Shown here: piece by piece, positions 39,331 to 47,084 of the stretch | How positions within the stretch are numbered: the first letter of the stretch is position 1 | Layout of the letters: every line of letters begins with the position of its first letter | NCBI RefSeq assembly: GCF_001561915.1 | Contig: NZ_LSKU01000001.1 | Location: 2,722,435 to 2,778,409 of the forward strand | Length of the DNA stretch: 55,975 nt | Direction of reading: 5' to 3' | From: Tepidibacillus decaturensis | Lineage (GTDB): Bacteria; Bacillota; Bacilli; Tepidibacillales; Tepidibacillaceae | Translations under genes and position numbers: made by a program | Notes under the pieces: model-generated | What the model was told of the DNA's origin: nothing | What the model saw: only the letters and a program-made list of their open reading frames with translations | The model's database searches: none

Positions 39331-40790
39331 ATGAATGAGAAAATAATCATTATAGGACTGGGTTCTGGGAATGAAGAACAGTTGTCTCTAGGGACCTACA
39401 AATTATTAAAGAGTAGTGATCATCTTTATTTAAGGACGAAAATTCATCCAGTCGTTTCTTTTCTGGATCAAGAGGGAATTAATTATAAAACGTTTGATGA
39501 TCTTTATGATACAAATCAGGAATATGACCAGGTTTATCAAAAAATAGCAACACATTTATTAGAAGAGGTAAAAAGGGTGGATTCGATTGTTTATGCTGTT
39601 CCTGGACATCCAATGGTTGCAGAGAAAAGTGTACAATATTTATTAGAACTAGGAAAGGCAAAGGGAATCGAAATTGAAGTAAAGGGGGGAGAAAGTTTTT
39701 TAGACACCCTATTTTCAAGTTTACATATTGACCCAATAGATGGCTTTATCTTTTTAAACGGCGAAACCATCACTAGAAATGATTTAGATCCCTCTAAAAA
39801 TATTGTGATTGGCCAAGTTTATAACCAATTTGTTGCATCCGATGTAAAATTAACTTTATTGGAACTTTATCCTGAGGAGATGACAATCTGGATTGTTAGC
39901 AATCTAGGAATGGGTAGTAAAGAGATTATCAAACCAATTTCCCTCTACGAATTGGATCACAAACCAGAAGATTTTCATCATCTAAGTTCAGTTTTTGTTC
40001 CAATGACAGAGGATGAACAGGTTCAACAAAAAACATTTTCTAGGTTAGTTGAGATTGTCCAAACGTTAAGGGGCCAAATGGCTGTCCTTGGGATAAAGAA
40101 CAGACACATCAATCGATTAGGAAGTATCTCATTGAAGAGGCTTATGAACTTTTAGAGACGATTGATGAATTAGATATGGATCATATGATTGAAGAATTAG
40201 GAGATGTTCTATTGCAGGTGATGCTTCACGCACAAATAGGGGATGATGAAGGATATTTTAATATCTATGATGTGATTATGCAATTAAATCAGAAGCTTGT
40301 AAGAAGACATCCTCACGTATTTGGAGATGAGAAAGCAGAAAAGGCAGAAGAGGTTCTTAAACGTTGGAATAAGATAAAGGAGCAGGAAAAGGAAAAACAG
40401 GGTGTGATCCATTCCTCTATCTTACAGGGTATTCCAAAAGATTTACCGGCGATCTTACGTGCCTACAAGTTACAAAAAAAGGCGGCTAGTGTTGGCTTCG
40501 ATTGGCCAACGATTGAACAAGTTTATCAAAAAATTGCTGAAGAAATTGATGAACTTAAAGAGGCAAATGGTGAATCGGCAAAGGATGAATTAGGGGATGT
40601 AATGTTTGCGGTTGTTAATCTAGCTAGATTTATGAAGATAGATCCAGAAGAAGCGCTAGAAAAAACAAATCGAAAATTCATGAAAAGATTTTTCTATATC
40701 GAACAAAAATTAAAAGAAAAAGGAATTCCGATCGAACATGCTTCATTAGAAATCATGGATCAATATTGGGAAGAAGCTAAAAAAGTATAG
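39331..40790 (+). pseudogene. yabN: YabN: tetrapyrrole-methylase domain fused to MazG pyrophosphohydrolase, frameshifted
   Basis: A two-domain house-cleaning nucleotide pyrophosphohydrolase. The N-terminal domain resembles SAM-dependent tetrapyrrole methylases (GLGSGNEEQLSLGTYKLL, YAVPGHPMVAEKSV). The C-terminal MazG domain has EELGDVLLQVMLHA and the second repeat DELGDVMFAVVNLAR with EExxE-type metal residues. The frame breaks at GGGGCC (40070-40075). One more G or C restores the MazG signature LRGPNGCPWDKEQTH. As read, translation ends at 40155. The repaired length is about 486 residues. It ends 17 bases before rqcP. Confidence 0.85.
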
Positions 40791-40807
40791 TTAGAGAGGT
40801 TGATTAA

Positions 40808-41080
40808 ATGAGATTAGATAAATTTCTAAAAGTTTCAAGGTTGATTAAACGTAGGACAATCGCTAAGGAAGTCTCTGATCAAGGTCGTATTGAAATTAAT
40901 GGACAGGTTGCTAAAGCTAGCTCAAATGTGAATGAGGGAGATCTGCTCTCTATTCGATTTGGCCAAAAGAAGTTAACAGTTCAGGTAAACAAATGTGTGG
41001 AGACCTCAAAGAAGGAAGAAGCTTTAGAGATGTATACAGTGATAAAAGAAGAAAAGATTACAGAACAAGAAGGTTTATAA
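40808..41080 (+). CDS. rqcP: Ribosome-associated quality control protein RqcP (YabO)
   Basis: RqcP works with RqcH in alanine tailing of nascent chains on stalled 50S subunits. The 90-residue protein is an S4 RNA-binding domain (MRLDKFLKVSRLIKRRTIAKE, DQGRIEINGQVAKASSNV, residues 1-60) with a short C-terminal tail. GAGAGGTTG precedes ATG 40808. Position after mazG is conserved. The terminator stem overlaps its stop codon. Confidence 0.94.
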   Translation: MRLDKFLKVSRLIKRRTIAKEVSDQGRIEINGQVAKASSNVNEGDLLSIRFGQKKLTVQVNKCVETSKKEEALEMYTVIKEEKITEQEGL

Positions 41081-41097
41081 TCAGCCTTCTTTTTTTG
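41067..41097 (+). terminator. Terminator overlapping the rqcP stop
   Basis: AAGAAGG / CCTTCTT stem and seven T; the left arm lies within the last rqcP codons. Confidence 0.75.
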
Positions 41098-41117
41098 TTC
41101 TAAAAATTTTGCCAAGC

Positions 41118-41125
41118 CATAAGAT
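41118..41125 (+). promoter_or_regulatory. Possible sigma-E -10 box of yabP
   Basis: CATAAGAT fits the CATAnnnT -10 pattern of sigma-E, which drives yabPQ in B. subtilis. A matching -35 is not clear. Confidence 0.3.
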
Positions 41126-41147
41126 GTAGTAAAAGGGGGTTGATAAA

Positions 41148-41435
41148 ATGGAGGATAGATCAAGAAAAGGGCTTAAACATGAAGTGATGGTTGTAGATAG
41201 AGAAGTCATGCAAGTTACAGGTGTAAAGGATGTAGAGAGCTTCGATAGTGAAGAGTTTTTATTAAATACGGAATTCGGATACTTGCATATTCGTGGGCAA
41301 AATTTACATATTAAAAATCTAAATTTAGAACAGGGATTTGTTGCAATTGAAGGTTTAGTCTATGAGATGGGATATTTAAACGATGGATACTCTTCGGAGA
41401 AGGCTAAAGGATTCTTTGGCAAGTTGTTTAAGTGA
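41148..41435 (+). CDS. yabP: Sporulation protein YabP
   Basis: YabP is a small sporulation protein expressed in the mother cell in B. subtilis and needed at an intermediate stage. The 95-residue product has the YabP/YqfC core HEVMVVDREVMQVTGVKDVESFDSEEF and LHIRGQNLHIKNLNLEQGFVAIEG. GGGGG precedes ATG 41148. Its stop overlaps the GTG of yabQ. Confidence 0.93.
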   Translation: MEDRSRKGLKHEVMVVDREVMQVTGVKDVESFDSEEFLLNTEFGYLHIRGQNLHIKNLNLEQGFVAIEGLVYEMGYLNDGYSSEKAKGFFGKLFK

Positions 41436-41950
41436 CACTAAACGAGCAATTTATCACAACAATTTTAATGATAGGTAGTGGATTTTTTGTTGGAATGATC
41501 TTTGATAGCTATCGGGTGCTAAAAAAGGAAATAGATCTACCTCAGTGGATCGTCTTTATTTTTGATGTAAGTTTTGGTGTTTTTTCTGCTCTTTTCATCT
41601 TTCGTTTGTTATTATGGAGTAATGATGGACAACTTCGTTTATCAATATTATTAACATTTATAATCGGTTTATGGTTCTATTATATTACAATAAGTAAGAT
41701 CATTTTAAAATTTTGGAGTAAGTTGTATCATCTAATCAAAACCATATGGGTCTTGGTGATTCATGCAATCAATATTCTTGTGATTAAACCAGTCATTTTA
41801 ATTTATAAGTTGTTTATTTCAATACTTACCTTTCTTTTTGCAATGTTTATACCTATCTTGAAGTTTATACAAAAGCTTTCAACTAGAGTTAAGCAAAAAG
41901 CAGGATTTTCCTCCTTTTTGAAGAAACTATTTATGCGTAAGAAGAATTAG
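41432..41950 (+). CDS. yabQ: Spore cortex membrane protein YabQ
   Basis: YabQ is a mother-cell membrane protein needed for cortex formation. The 172-residue product has about four to five hydrophobic helices and a basic C-terminus (KKLFMRKKN). The family motif GFFVGMIFDSYRVLKK (about 17-32) is present. The GTG start overlaps the yabP stop (GTGA), so the two are probably translationally coupled. divIC follows after 27 bases. Confidence 0.9.
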   Translation: MTLNEQFITTILMIGSGFFVGMIFDSYRVLKKEIDLPQWIVFIFDVSFGVFSALFIFRLLLWSNDGQLRLSILLTFIIGLWFYYITISKIILKFWSKLYHLIKTIWVLVIHAINILVIKPVILIYKLFISILTFLFAMFIPILKFIQKLSTRVKQKAGFSSFLKKLFMRKKN

Positions 41951-41977
41951 CCTAATTTTTAATGGAGGATAACTGTC

Positions 41978-42280
41978 ATGTCAAAAAAAAACCAAATCAA
42001 TCATGCGAGTAGAAAAAGAATACATGCAATTATTCTTCTTTTAATGACTTTTATAGCTTGGGCGGGGTTTACCGGCTACCATCAGTGGAAAGATATTAAA
42101 GTAAAAAAAGCTAAACTAGTGGAATTGCAGAAACAAGAGCAACAAGTGGCTGAAACAAAAAGGGAATTAGAAAAGAAAGTAATGCTTTTGCAAAACAAGG
42201 AATACATAGCAGAGATGGCACGAAAATATTACTTTTTATCTAAGCCTGGAGAGTTTATTATTATTACCCCTGAGGAATAG
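41978..42280 (+). CDS. divIC: Cell division protein DivIC (FtsB-like)
   Basis: DivIC is a bitopic divisome protein partnering FtsL and DivIB. The 100-residue product has a basic cytoplasmic N-terminus, one membrane segment (about 15-33) and an extracytoplasmic coiled coil (about 40-75, VELQKQEQQVAETKRELEKKV). The typical YIAEMARKYYFLSKPGE follows. ATG 41978 follows TGGAGGA. Confidence 0.93.
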   Translation: MSKKNQINHASRKRIHAIILLLMTFIAWAGFTGYHQWKDIKVKKAKLVELQKQEQQVAETKRELEKKVMLLQNKEYIAEMARKYYFLSKPGEFIIITPEE

Positions 42281-42298
42281 ATTGGTAAACGATCATTA

Positions 42299-42328
42299 TT
42301 GACATGTTTTCTGAGCATCAGTTATAAT
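42299..42328 (+). promoter_or_regulatory. SigA promoter of yabR
   Basis: Perfect TTGACA (42299-42304) and TATAAT (42323-42328) with an 18-base spacer, 52 bases before yabR. Confidence 0.75.
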
Positions 42329-42339
42329 CTCATTAGTCT

Positions 42340-42360
42340 ATTCTTTATTCTTTATTCTTT
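42340..42360 (+). repeat. Three tandem ATTCTTT repeats in yabR leader
   Basis: Three exact 7-base copies sit between the yabR promoter and its AAGGAGG ribosome binding site. Confidence 0.85.
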
Positions 42361-42379
42361 AAGGAGGAAGTTTTAATAC

Positions 42380-42787
42380 ATGTCAATTGAAATAGGCAGC
42401 AAAGTTAAAGGGAAAGTAACAGGAATTACCCATTTCGGTGCGTTTATTGAGCTGCCAAGTGGTGAAACCGGTTTAATTCATATTTCCGAAATTGCTGATA
42501 GTTATGTAAAGGATGTAAATGAATTTTTAAAAGTAAATGACATGATTACGGTTAAGGTGATTAATGTCGAAAAGGATGGAAAGATCGGACTTTCTTTAAA
42601 GAAAGCACAGGAAAAACCAGTAGAACATACACCGAAAGAAAGACCACAAAAATCTACACGTCGTCAATCAAATGAAAGTTTTGATGACAAGTTGAACAAG
42701 TTCTTAAAAGATAGTGAAGAACGACTTTCTACATTACGCAAAAGCACCGATTCTAAACGAGGGGGTCGTGGCGCCCGTCGCGGTTAA
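42380..42787 (+). CDS. yabR: S1-domain RNA-binding protein YabR
   Basis: A 135-residue general RNA-binding protein. Residues 1-75 form an S1 domain (GSKVKGKVTGITHFGAFIEL, GLIHISEIAD, KDGKIGLSLKKA). The tail is long, basic and low-complexity (RPQKSTRRQSN, RGGRGARRG). B. subtilis YabR is similar. Function is unproven; a ribosome or tRNA role is possible. The binding site AAGGAGG is 12 bases from ATG 42380, slightly far. Confidence 0.92.
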   Translation: MSIEIGSKVKGKVTGITHFGAFIELPSGETGLIHISEIADSYVKDVNEFLKVNDMITVKVINVEKDGKIGLSLKKAQEKPVEHTPKERPQKSTRRQSNESFDDKLNKFLKDSEERLSTLRKSTDSKRGGRGARRG

Positions 42788-42801
42788 ATTATATATGCGG
42801 T

Positions 42802-42837
42802 ATTATACTTTGTGGCTATTTGGTCACAAAGTATAAT
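42802..42837. terminator. 13-bp inverted repeat after yabR
   Basis: A perfect stem ATTATACTTTGTG / CACAAAGTATAAT with a 10-base loop, 14 bases after the yabR stop. The T tail is poor, so it may be a terminator or a protein-binding site. Confidence 0.55.
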
Positions 42838-42896
42838 TATTTCCTGCCAGTGATAATGATTCCCTTCATAAAAAAGTATGTTTTTGAAAAAGACAG

Positions 42897-42926
42897 TTGA
42901 CTTCCTTTTCAAAGTTATTATATAAT
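42897..42926 (+). promoter_or_regulatory. SigA promoter of tRNA cluster
   Basis: TTGACT (42897-42902), an 18-base spacer and TATAAT (42921-42926), 15 bases before the first tRNA. Confidence 0.75.
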
Positions 42927-42941
42927 AAATATTGTGACTGA

Positions 42942-43011
<70 letters not shown>

Positions 43012-43017
<6 letters not shown>

Positions 43018-43112
43018 ATTAAACCATTTGTACTACGTCGATTGGCATCCTTGATCAAATGAAATCGGAGTGCCTGTGGTACAACCAATTAAACCATTTG
43101 TACTACGTTGAT
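43012..43112 (+). repeat. 31-bp direct repeat pair enclosing a CCA-ended hairpin
   Basis: Two 31-base copies (43012-43042 and 43082-43112, one mismatch) include the CCA of tRNA-fMet and the spacer after it. The period is 70 bases. Between them TTGTACTAC (43028-43036) pairs with GTGGTACAA (43076-43084), which is followed by CCA. Confidence 0.75.
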
Positions 43113-43138
43113 CCATAATGGGATCATTTATTATATAT

Positions 43139-43215
43139 GGCGGCGTGGCTCAGCTGGCTAGAGCGTACGGTTCATACCCGTGAGGTCGGGGGTTCGATTC
43201 CCTCCGCCGCTACCA
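43139..43215 (+). tRNA. Elongator tRNA-Met (CAT)
   Basis: GGCGGCG / CGCCGCT-A-type acceptor, standard D arm (GGCTCAGCTGGCTAGAGC), anticodon loop TTCATAC giving CAT, T arm GGGGGTTCGATTCCCTC, encoded CCA. The elongator identity comes from the paired first position and D-arm form. An isoleucine (k2C) identity is less likely. Confidence 0.85.
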
Positions 43216-43219
43216 TACT

Positions 43220-43294
43220 GGCCCGTTGGTCAAGTGGTTAAGACACCGCCCTTTCACGGCGGTAACAGGGGTTCGAATCCCCTACGGGTCACCA
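43220..43294 (+). tRNA. tRNA-Glu (TTC)
   Basis: GGCCCGT / ACGGGTC acceptor, anticodon loop CTTTCAC giving TTC, T arm AGGGGTTCGAATCCCCT, encoded CCA. Only 4 bases separate it from tRNA-Met. Confidence 0.95.
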
Positions 43295-43300
43295 CAAGAA

Positions 43301-43393
43301 GAAGACAGAGGTAAGAGATCAGAGGTCAGAGAGAAAGAAAGGACTTCGAAGAAAAACATTCAATCTGACATCCGACTTCCGGCATCTGAAATC
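43301..43393 (+). repeat. Inverted arrays of 7-bp repeats between tRNA-Glu and tRNA-Val
   Basis: Positions 43301-43335 read as five heptamers with consensus GAGGTCA. Positions 43366-43393 read as four heptamers with consensus TGACATC or CGACTTC, roughly the reverse complement. The 30-base centre (43336-43365) is non-repetitive. The two arrays could pair into a long imperfect hairpin. Confidence 0.6.
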
Positions 43394-43400
43394 TGTATTT

Positions 43401-43476
43401 GGACGATTAGCTCAGCTGGGAGAGCACCTGCCTTACAAGCAGGGGGTCGGCGGTTCGATCCCGTCATCGTCCACCA
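43401..43476 (+). tRNA. tRNA-Val (TAC)
   Basis: GGACGAT / ATCGTCC acceptor, anticodon loop CTTACAA giving TAC, T arm GGCGGTTCGATCCCGTC, encoded CCA ending at 43476. Confidence 0.95.
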
Positions 43477-43495
43477 TTTTAATACTTACATAAAC

Positions 43496-43517
43496 CACGC
43501 TTAGGCGTGTTTTTTTT
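43496..43517 (+). terminator. tRNA cluster terminator
   Basis: CACGC / GCGTG stem with a 4-base loop, then eight T. Confidence 0.85.
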
Positions 43518-43589
43518 TAAAGATTAAGAAAGTATAACTTTCTTCCATTTCCATCTTATGCTTTTATGAAAAAATATTTTAGGAAGTTT

Positions 43590-43759
43590 TGTCGGAAATG
43601 GTACCTATTCTAAGTAAATCGACAGATATTTGCGGGAGCATTTGTTCTTAAACCCCTTAAGTTTGTATAAACCCTTGTCGGTTAGGTAGATTTTGTCGTA
43701 ATTTTTTTAAAAGCTGTCTCCTTGTTTTGACAAATTTTGTTTACCTTTCTGTTTATAAT
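43590..43759 (+). promoter_or_regulatory. Spo0A-dependent spoIIE promoter region
   Basis: The 320-base gap before spoIIE holds TTGACA (43727-43732) and TATAAT (43754-43759) separated by 21 bases. That over-long spacing is known for the Spo0A-activated sigA promoters of spoIIE and spoIIG in B. subtilis. Boxes like TGTCGAA lie at 43590 (TGTCGGA), 43618 (reverse, TGTCGAT), 43676 (TGTCGGT), 43694 (TGTCGTA) and 43726 (reverse, TGTCAAA). Confidence 0.75.
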
Positions 43760-43796
43760 AAATGACACAATAGGAAATCGGGTGGTGTTATTTTTT

Positions 43797-46289
43797 ATGT
43801 TTAAAAAATTTATTTTAAAGAATGGTTTATTGGTTCAATCAGAGACAGTTTCTACGTATTTAAATCAAATATGTGATCTGTTGCACCAAAAAGTAATGGG
43901 TTTTTTTTATCTCCTTTTTAAAAGATGGGAATTCGGTTATTTGGTAATGGGTTTTTTATTAGGTAGAGCGGTTATTCTGAATGATATGTCTCCCTTTGCC
44001 ATTCCTTTCTTCGCTTTAATGTATCATTTGAAAAAAGAGAAGTTATTATATATTAGTTTAGCCATCTTATTTGGTACAAATCTTACAGATAGCCGTCATT
44101 CAGCTATTATCTTTTCGGGTATGGTGATCTATTTCTTTGTTCAAAAATGGTTAGTTACAAAAAACAAAGCAGACTTATCCTATGCTCCATTTCTTGTTTC
44201 GCTCTCTATGGCCATTCCCCAAGGGACAAACCTTTTTTATCAACAAGTTAATGAAATCTATCCTTGGGTAATGGCTGGGATCGAAACAGCCTTAGGGTTT
44301 ATCTTAACCTTAATCTTCGCCCAATCTTTGCCTATTCTTATCTACCAAAAGGATCAAGTCTCTTTAAATCAAGAAGAGATTATTGGGTTAATTATTCTTT
44401 TAGCTTCGACGATGACTGGAACTGTAGGTTGGACTATTCAGGATTATTCCATTGAGCATATCATCTCTCGCTATCTGATTTTAATATTTGCTTTTGTTGG
44501 TGGTGGTGCGATTGGTTCATCTGTTGGTGTTGTTACCGGATTGATCTTAAGTTTGTCTAACACAAATGCTGTTTATCAAATTAGTTTGTTAGCTTTCTCA
44601 GGACTTTTAGCAGGTTTATTAAAACAAGCAAATAAATTAGGTGTTGCATTCGGTTTAGTGATCGGTACAACGATTTTATCCATTTATTTAGGAGACCAAA
44701 ACGAGATTTGGATTTCTTTTGCTGAATCAATGATTGCTTTAGTTTTCTTTGTTTTAACCCCTAAGTCATTGATCAAGCAAATCGCTACATTTATTCCTGG
44801 TACAAGTGAATACCATCTTCATTATCAAGAGTATGTTTCAAAAATAAGATCAGTTACTTCAGGGAAGATCGATCAGTTTGCAAATATGTTTACCCAATTA
44901 GCAAATAGTTTTAAAGAAATCTCAGCGCCTATGAGGATTGATCAAAGTGAACAAATTGACCACTTTATGAGCCAGGTGGCGGAAAAACATTGTCAAACTT
45001 GTTGGAAAAGAAATAAATGTTGGAATGAGGAATTTTTTAAAACTTATCGAATCATGACGGAATTGATGACAATCATCGAAACAAAAGGAAAAATAACGAA
45101 AAAGGATATTCCCAGTGAGTGGGCGAACCATTGTGTAAAATCGAATCAAATCTCTTTTCATTTAATGGATGTTTATGATAGTTATAGTGACCATTTATAT
45201 TGGAAAAATCAATTAGAAGAAAGTAGACAATTAGTCGCCCATCAATTATACGGTGTCTCTCAAGTGATGAAAGATTTAGCTCAAGAAATACAAAAAGACA
45301 GTAAAGATTTGGGTGTACAGGAACAACAAATCCATCAAGCCTTAGAAAGGTTAGGTCTGTCTGTACGCCAAGTAAATATTATTCGACTAGAGGAGGGTAA
45401 TGTCGAAATAGAAGTGACTCAACCAAATTGTAATGGAAGGGATGAGTGTACCAAGATTGTTGCTCCATTAATTTCAGAGGTGCTCAATGAAAATATCATC
45501 GTAAATAACAAGGAATGTCAATTCAAGAAAGACGGCTCATGTAAAATGTGTTTACGATCTGCAAAAACCTATGAAGTAGATACAGGATATGCAGGAGCAG
45601 CAAAAGGAGGAAAATGGTTATCTGGTGATAGTTTTAGTACAATCGAGGTTAGCAACGGGAAATATGCTGTTGCTTTAAGTGATGGCATGGGAAATGGTGA
45701 GCGTGCTCGAACAGAAAGCAAAGCGACTTTGGAGTTGTTAAAACAGTTATTACAATCAGGAATTGAAGAAACGATTGCAATAAAAACGATTAACTCTGTA
45801 TTACTATTACGTTCTCAAGAGGAAATTTTCTCGACTGTCGACTTGGCAATTGTGGACTTGTTTAATGCAAAAACCAAGTTTCTTAAGGTAGGATCGACGC
45901 CTAGTTTTATTAAACGCGGTGATGAGGTCATCATGATATCTGCTAATAATTTACCAGTAGGCATTATCCAAGACATTGACATTGAGAGTATCGAAGTAGC
46001 ACTTCAACCTGGGGATTTATTGATTATGATGACAGACGGCATCTATGACTCACCAAAACGAACGGCAAATAAGGAGTTATGGATGAAAAGAATGATACAG
46101 GAAATTGAATCCGATCTTCCGCAGGAATTTGCCGACTTATTATTAGAAAAGGTAGTTCGATATTTGCAAGGGGAAATTACAGATGATATGACTGTGGTTG
46201 TCTCCAAAATTGACAAGTATCAACCAGAATGGGCAACAATAAAAATTCCTGGACTGTCCAAAATTGAAAGGGAAAGAATGGTCAATTAG
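43797..46289 (+). CDS. spoIIE: Stage II sporulation protein E (PP2C phosphatase)
   Basis: SpoIIE dephosphorylates SpoIIAA to release sigma-F in the forespore and interacts with FtsZ at the polar septum. The 830-residue protein has about ten N-terminal membrane helices (about 45-310), a central FtsZ-linked region (about 320-570) and a C-terminal PP2C domain with ALSDGMGNGERARTES, VDLAIVDLF and MMTDGIYDSPKR metal-binding motifs. ATG 43797 is preferred; GTG 43785 is also possible. Its upstream region has a Spo0A-type promoter. Confidence 0.95.
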   Translation: MFKKFILKNGLLVQSETVSTYLNQICDLLHQKVMGFFYLLFKRWEFGYLVMGFLLGRAVILNDMSPFAIPFFALMYHLKKEKLLYISLAILFGTNLTDSRHSAIIFSGMVIYFFVQKWLVTKNKADLSYAPFLVSLSMAIPQGTNLFYQQVNEIYPWVMAGIETALGFILTLIFAQSLPILIYQKDQVSLNQEEIIGLIILLASTMTGTVGWTIQDYSIEHIISRYLILIFAFVGGGAIGSSVGVVTGLILSLSNTNAVYQISLLAFSGLLAGLLKQANKLGVAFGLVIGTTILSIYLGDQNEIWISFAESMIALVFFVLTPKSLIKQIATFIPGTSEYHLHYQEYVSKIRSVTSGKIDQFANMFTQLANSFKEISAPMRIDQSEQIDHFMSQVAEKHCQTCWKRNKCWNEEFFKTYRIMTELMTIIETKGKITKKDIPSEWANHCVKSNQISFHLMDVYDSYSDHLYWKNQLEESRQLVAHQLYGVSQVMKDLAQEIQKDSKDLGVQEQQIHQALERLGLSVRQVNIIRLEEGNVEIEVTQPNCNGRDECTKIVAPLISEVLNENIIVNNKECQFKKDGSCKMCLRSAKTYEVDTGYAGAAKGGKWLSGDSFSTIEVSNGKYAVALSDGMGNGERARTESKATLELLKQLLQSGIEETIAIKTINSVLLLRSQEEIFSTVDLAIVDLFNAKTKFLKVGSTPSFIKRGDEVIMISANNLPVGIIQDIDIESIEVALQPGDLLIMMTDGIYDSPKRTANKELWMKRMIQEIESDLPQEFADLLLEKVVRYLQGEITDDMTVVVSKIDKYQPEWATIKIPGLSKIERERMVN

Positions 46290-46321
46290 AAAACATTGTG
46301 TTTTAAGTGATTACGTATAAC

Positions 46322-46365
46322 TGCTCCCCTTTGTGGAAATGAATGGTATTAAAGAGGGGGGAGCA
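46322..46365 (+). promoter_or_regulatory. Hairpin burying the yabS ribosome binding site
   Basis: TGCTCCCC (46322-46329) can pair with GGGGAGCA (46358-46365), which is the yabS ribosome binding site, with TTT/AAA near the loop side. The 28-base loop would leave ATG 46368 just outside the stem. Confidence 0.5.
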
Positions 46366-46367
46366 AA

Positions 46368-47084
46368 ATGAATGAAACTTTAGTTTTCAATCAAATTACT
46401 TTAATTACAGATGGTTGTTCGAACCAAGGCTATTCACCGATTGAAGCTGCCAGACAAGCTTATGAAAAGGGAATCATTATAAATGTGATAGGGATCACTG
46501 ATGGAGGTCAAATTGGAAAACAAGGTACTCTTGAAATTGAAGGGATTGCAAAGGCCGGAGGCGGACTGAGCCAGATCGTTCCTGTAGAAAGGGTAAAGAA
46601 AACAGTTCAATTTGTAACTAGACAAGCAATGAACAAAACAATTACCCAAGTTGTTAACGCACAACTCGTACAAATTTTAGGGGAGAATGATTTAGTTGAA
46701 ATCTCCCCTAATCAAAGGTTAAAGGTTGCAAATATGATGGATGAAATGGCAGAACATAGTCATCTTAAGGTTTTATTATTAATTGACCAAAGTGCAAGTA
46801 TGCTAAAAAAAATGGAAAAGGTACAAGAAGCAATCGTTGACTTCCAATTAAGTTTATTGTCTAGAGCTGGGGAGAGCTCAATTTCGATTGTTATCTTTCC
46901 AGGCAATCCTGATCTCCTTGATATTAAAATTCCTTGGACGAAAGATATTAAGAAGGTAGATACCATATTACATCAAATGGTACCACAGGGAAATACACCT
47001 ACTGGATCAGCTATTTTAAAAAGCATTGATCTATTTTATCAATCAAAACATAAACAAGGGTTGCTTGATGAATATGTTGTTTAA
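46368..47084 (+). CDS. yabS: VWA-domain protein YabS
   Basis: A 238-residue von Willebrand factor A-domain protein encoded between spoIIE and the kinase yabT, as in B. subtilis. The likely metal-ion site is DQSAS (about 142-146, in LLLIDQSASMLKKM) with TPTGSA (about 210-215). The N-terminal ITDGCSNQG also looks like a MIDAS-type remnant. Function is unknown; a sporulation link is inferred from context. The end overlaps yabT by 17 bases. The binding site may be folded away (see hairpin). Confidence 0.88.
   Translation: MNETLVFNQITLITDGCSNQGYSPIEAARQAYEKGIIINVIGITDGGQIGKQGTLEIEGIAKAGGGLSQIVPVERVKKTVQFVTRQAMNKTITQVVNAQLVQILGENDLVEISPNQRLKVANMMDEMAEHSHLKVLLLIDQSASMLKKMEKVQEAIVDFQLSLLSRAGESSISIVIFPGNPDLLDIKIPWTKDIKKVDTILHQMVPQGNTPTGSAILKSIDLFYQSKHKQGLLDEYVV

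Noticed and set aside
41118-41125. Firm sigma-E assignment for yabP
   Set aside because: Only the -10 box fits; kept as a low-confidence feature, not as a finding.
43226-43504. 92-codon frame across tRNA-Glu and tRNA-Val
   Set aside because: It is made of tRNA sequence and spacer and cannot be a real gene.
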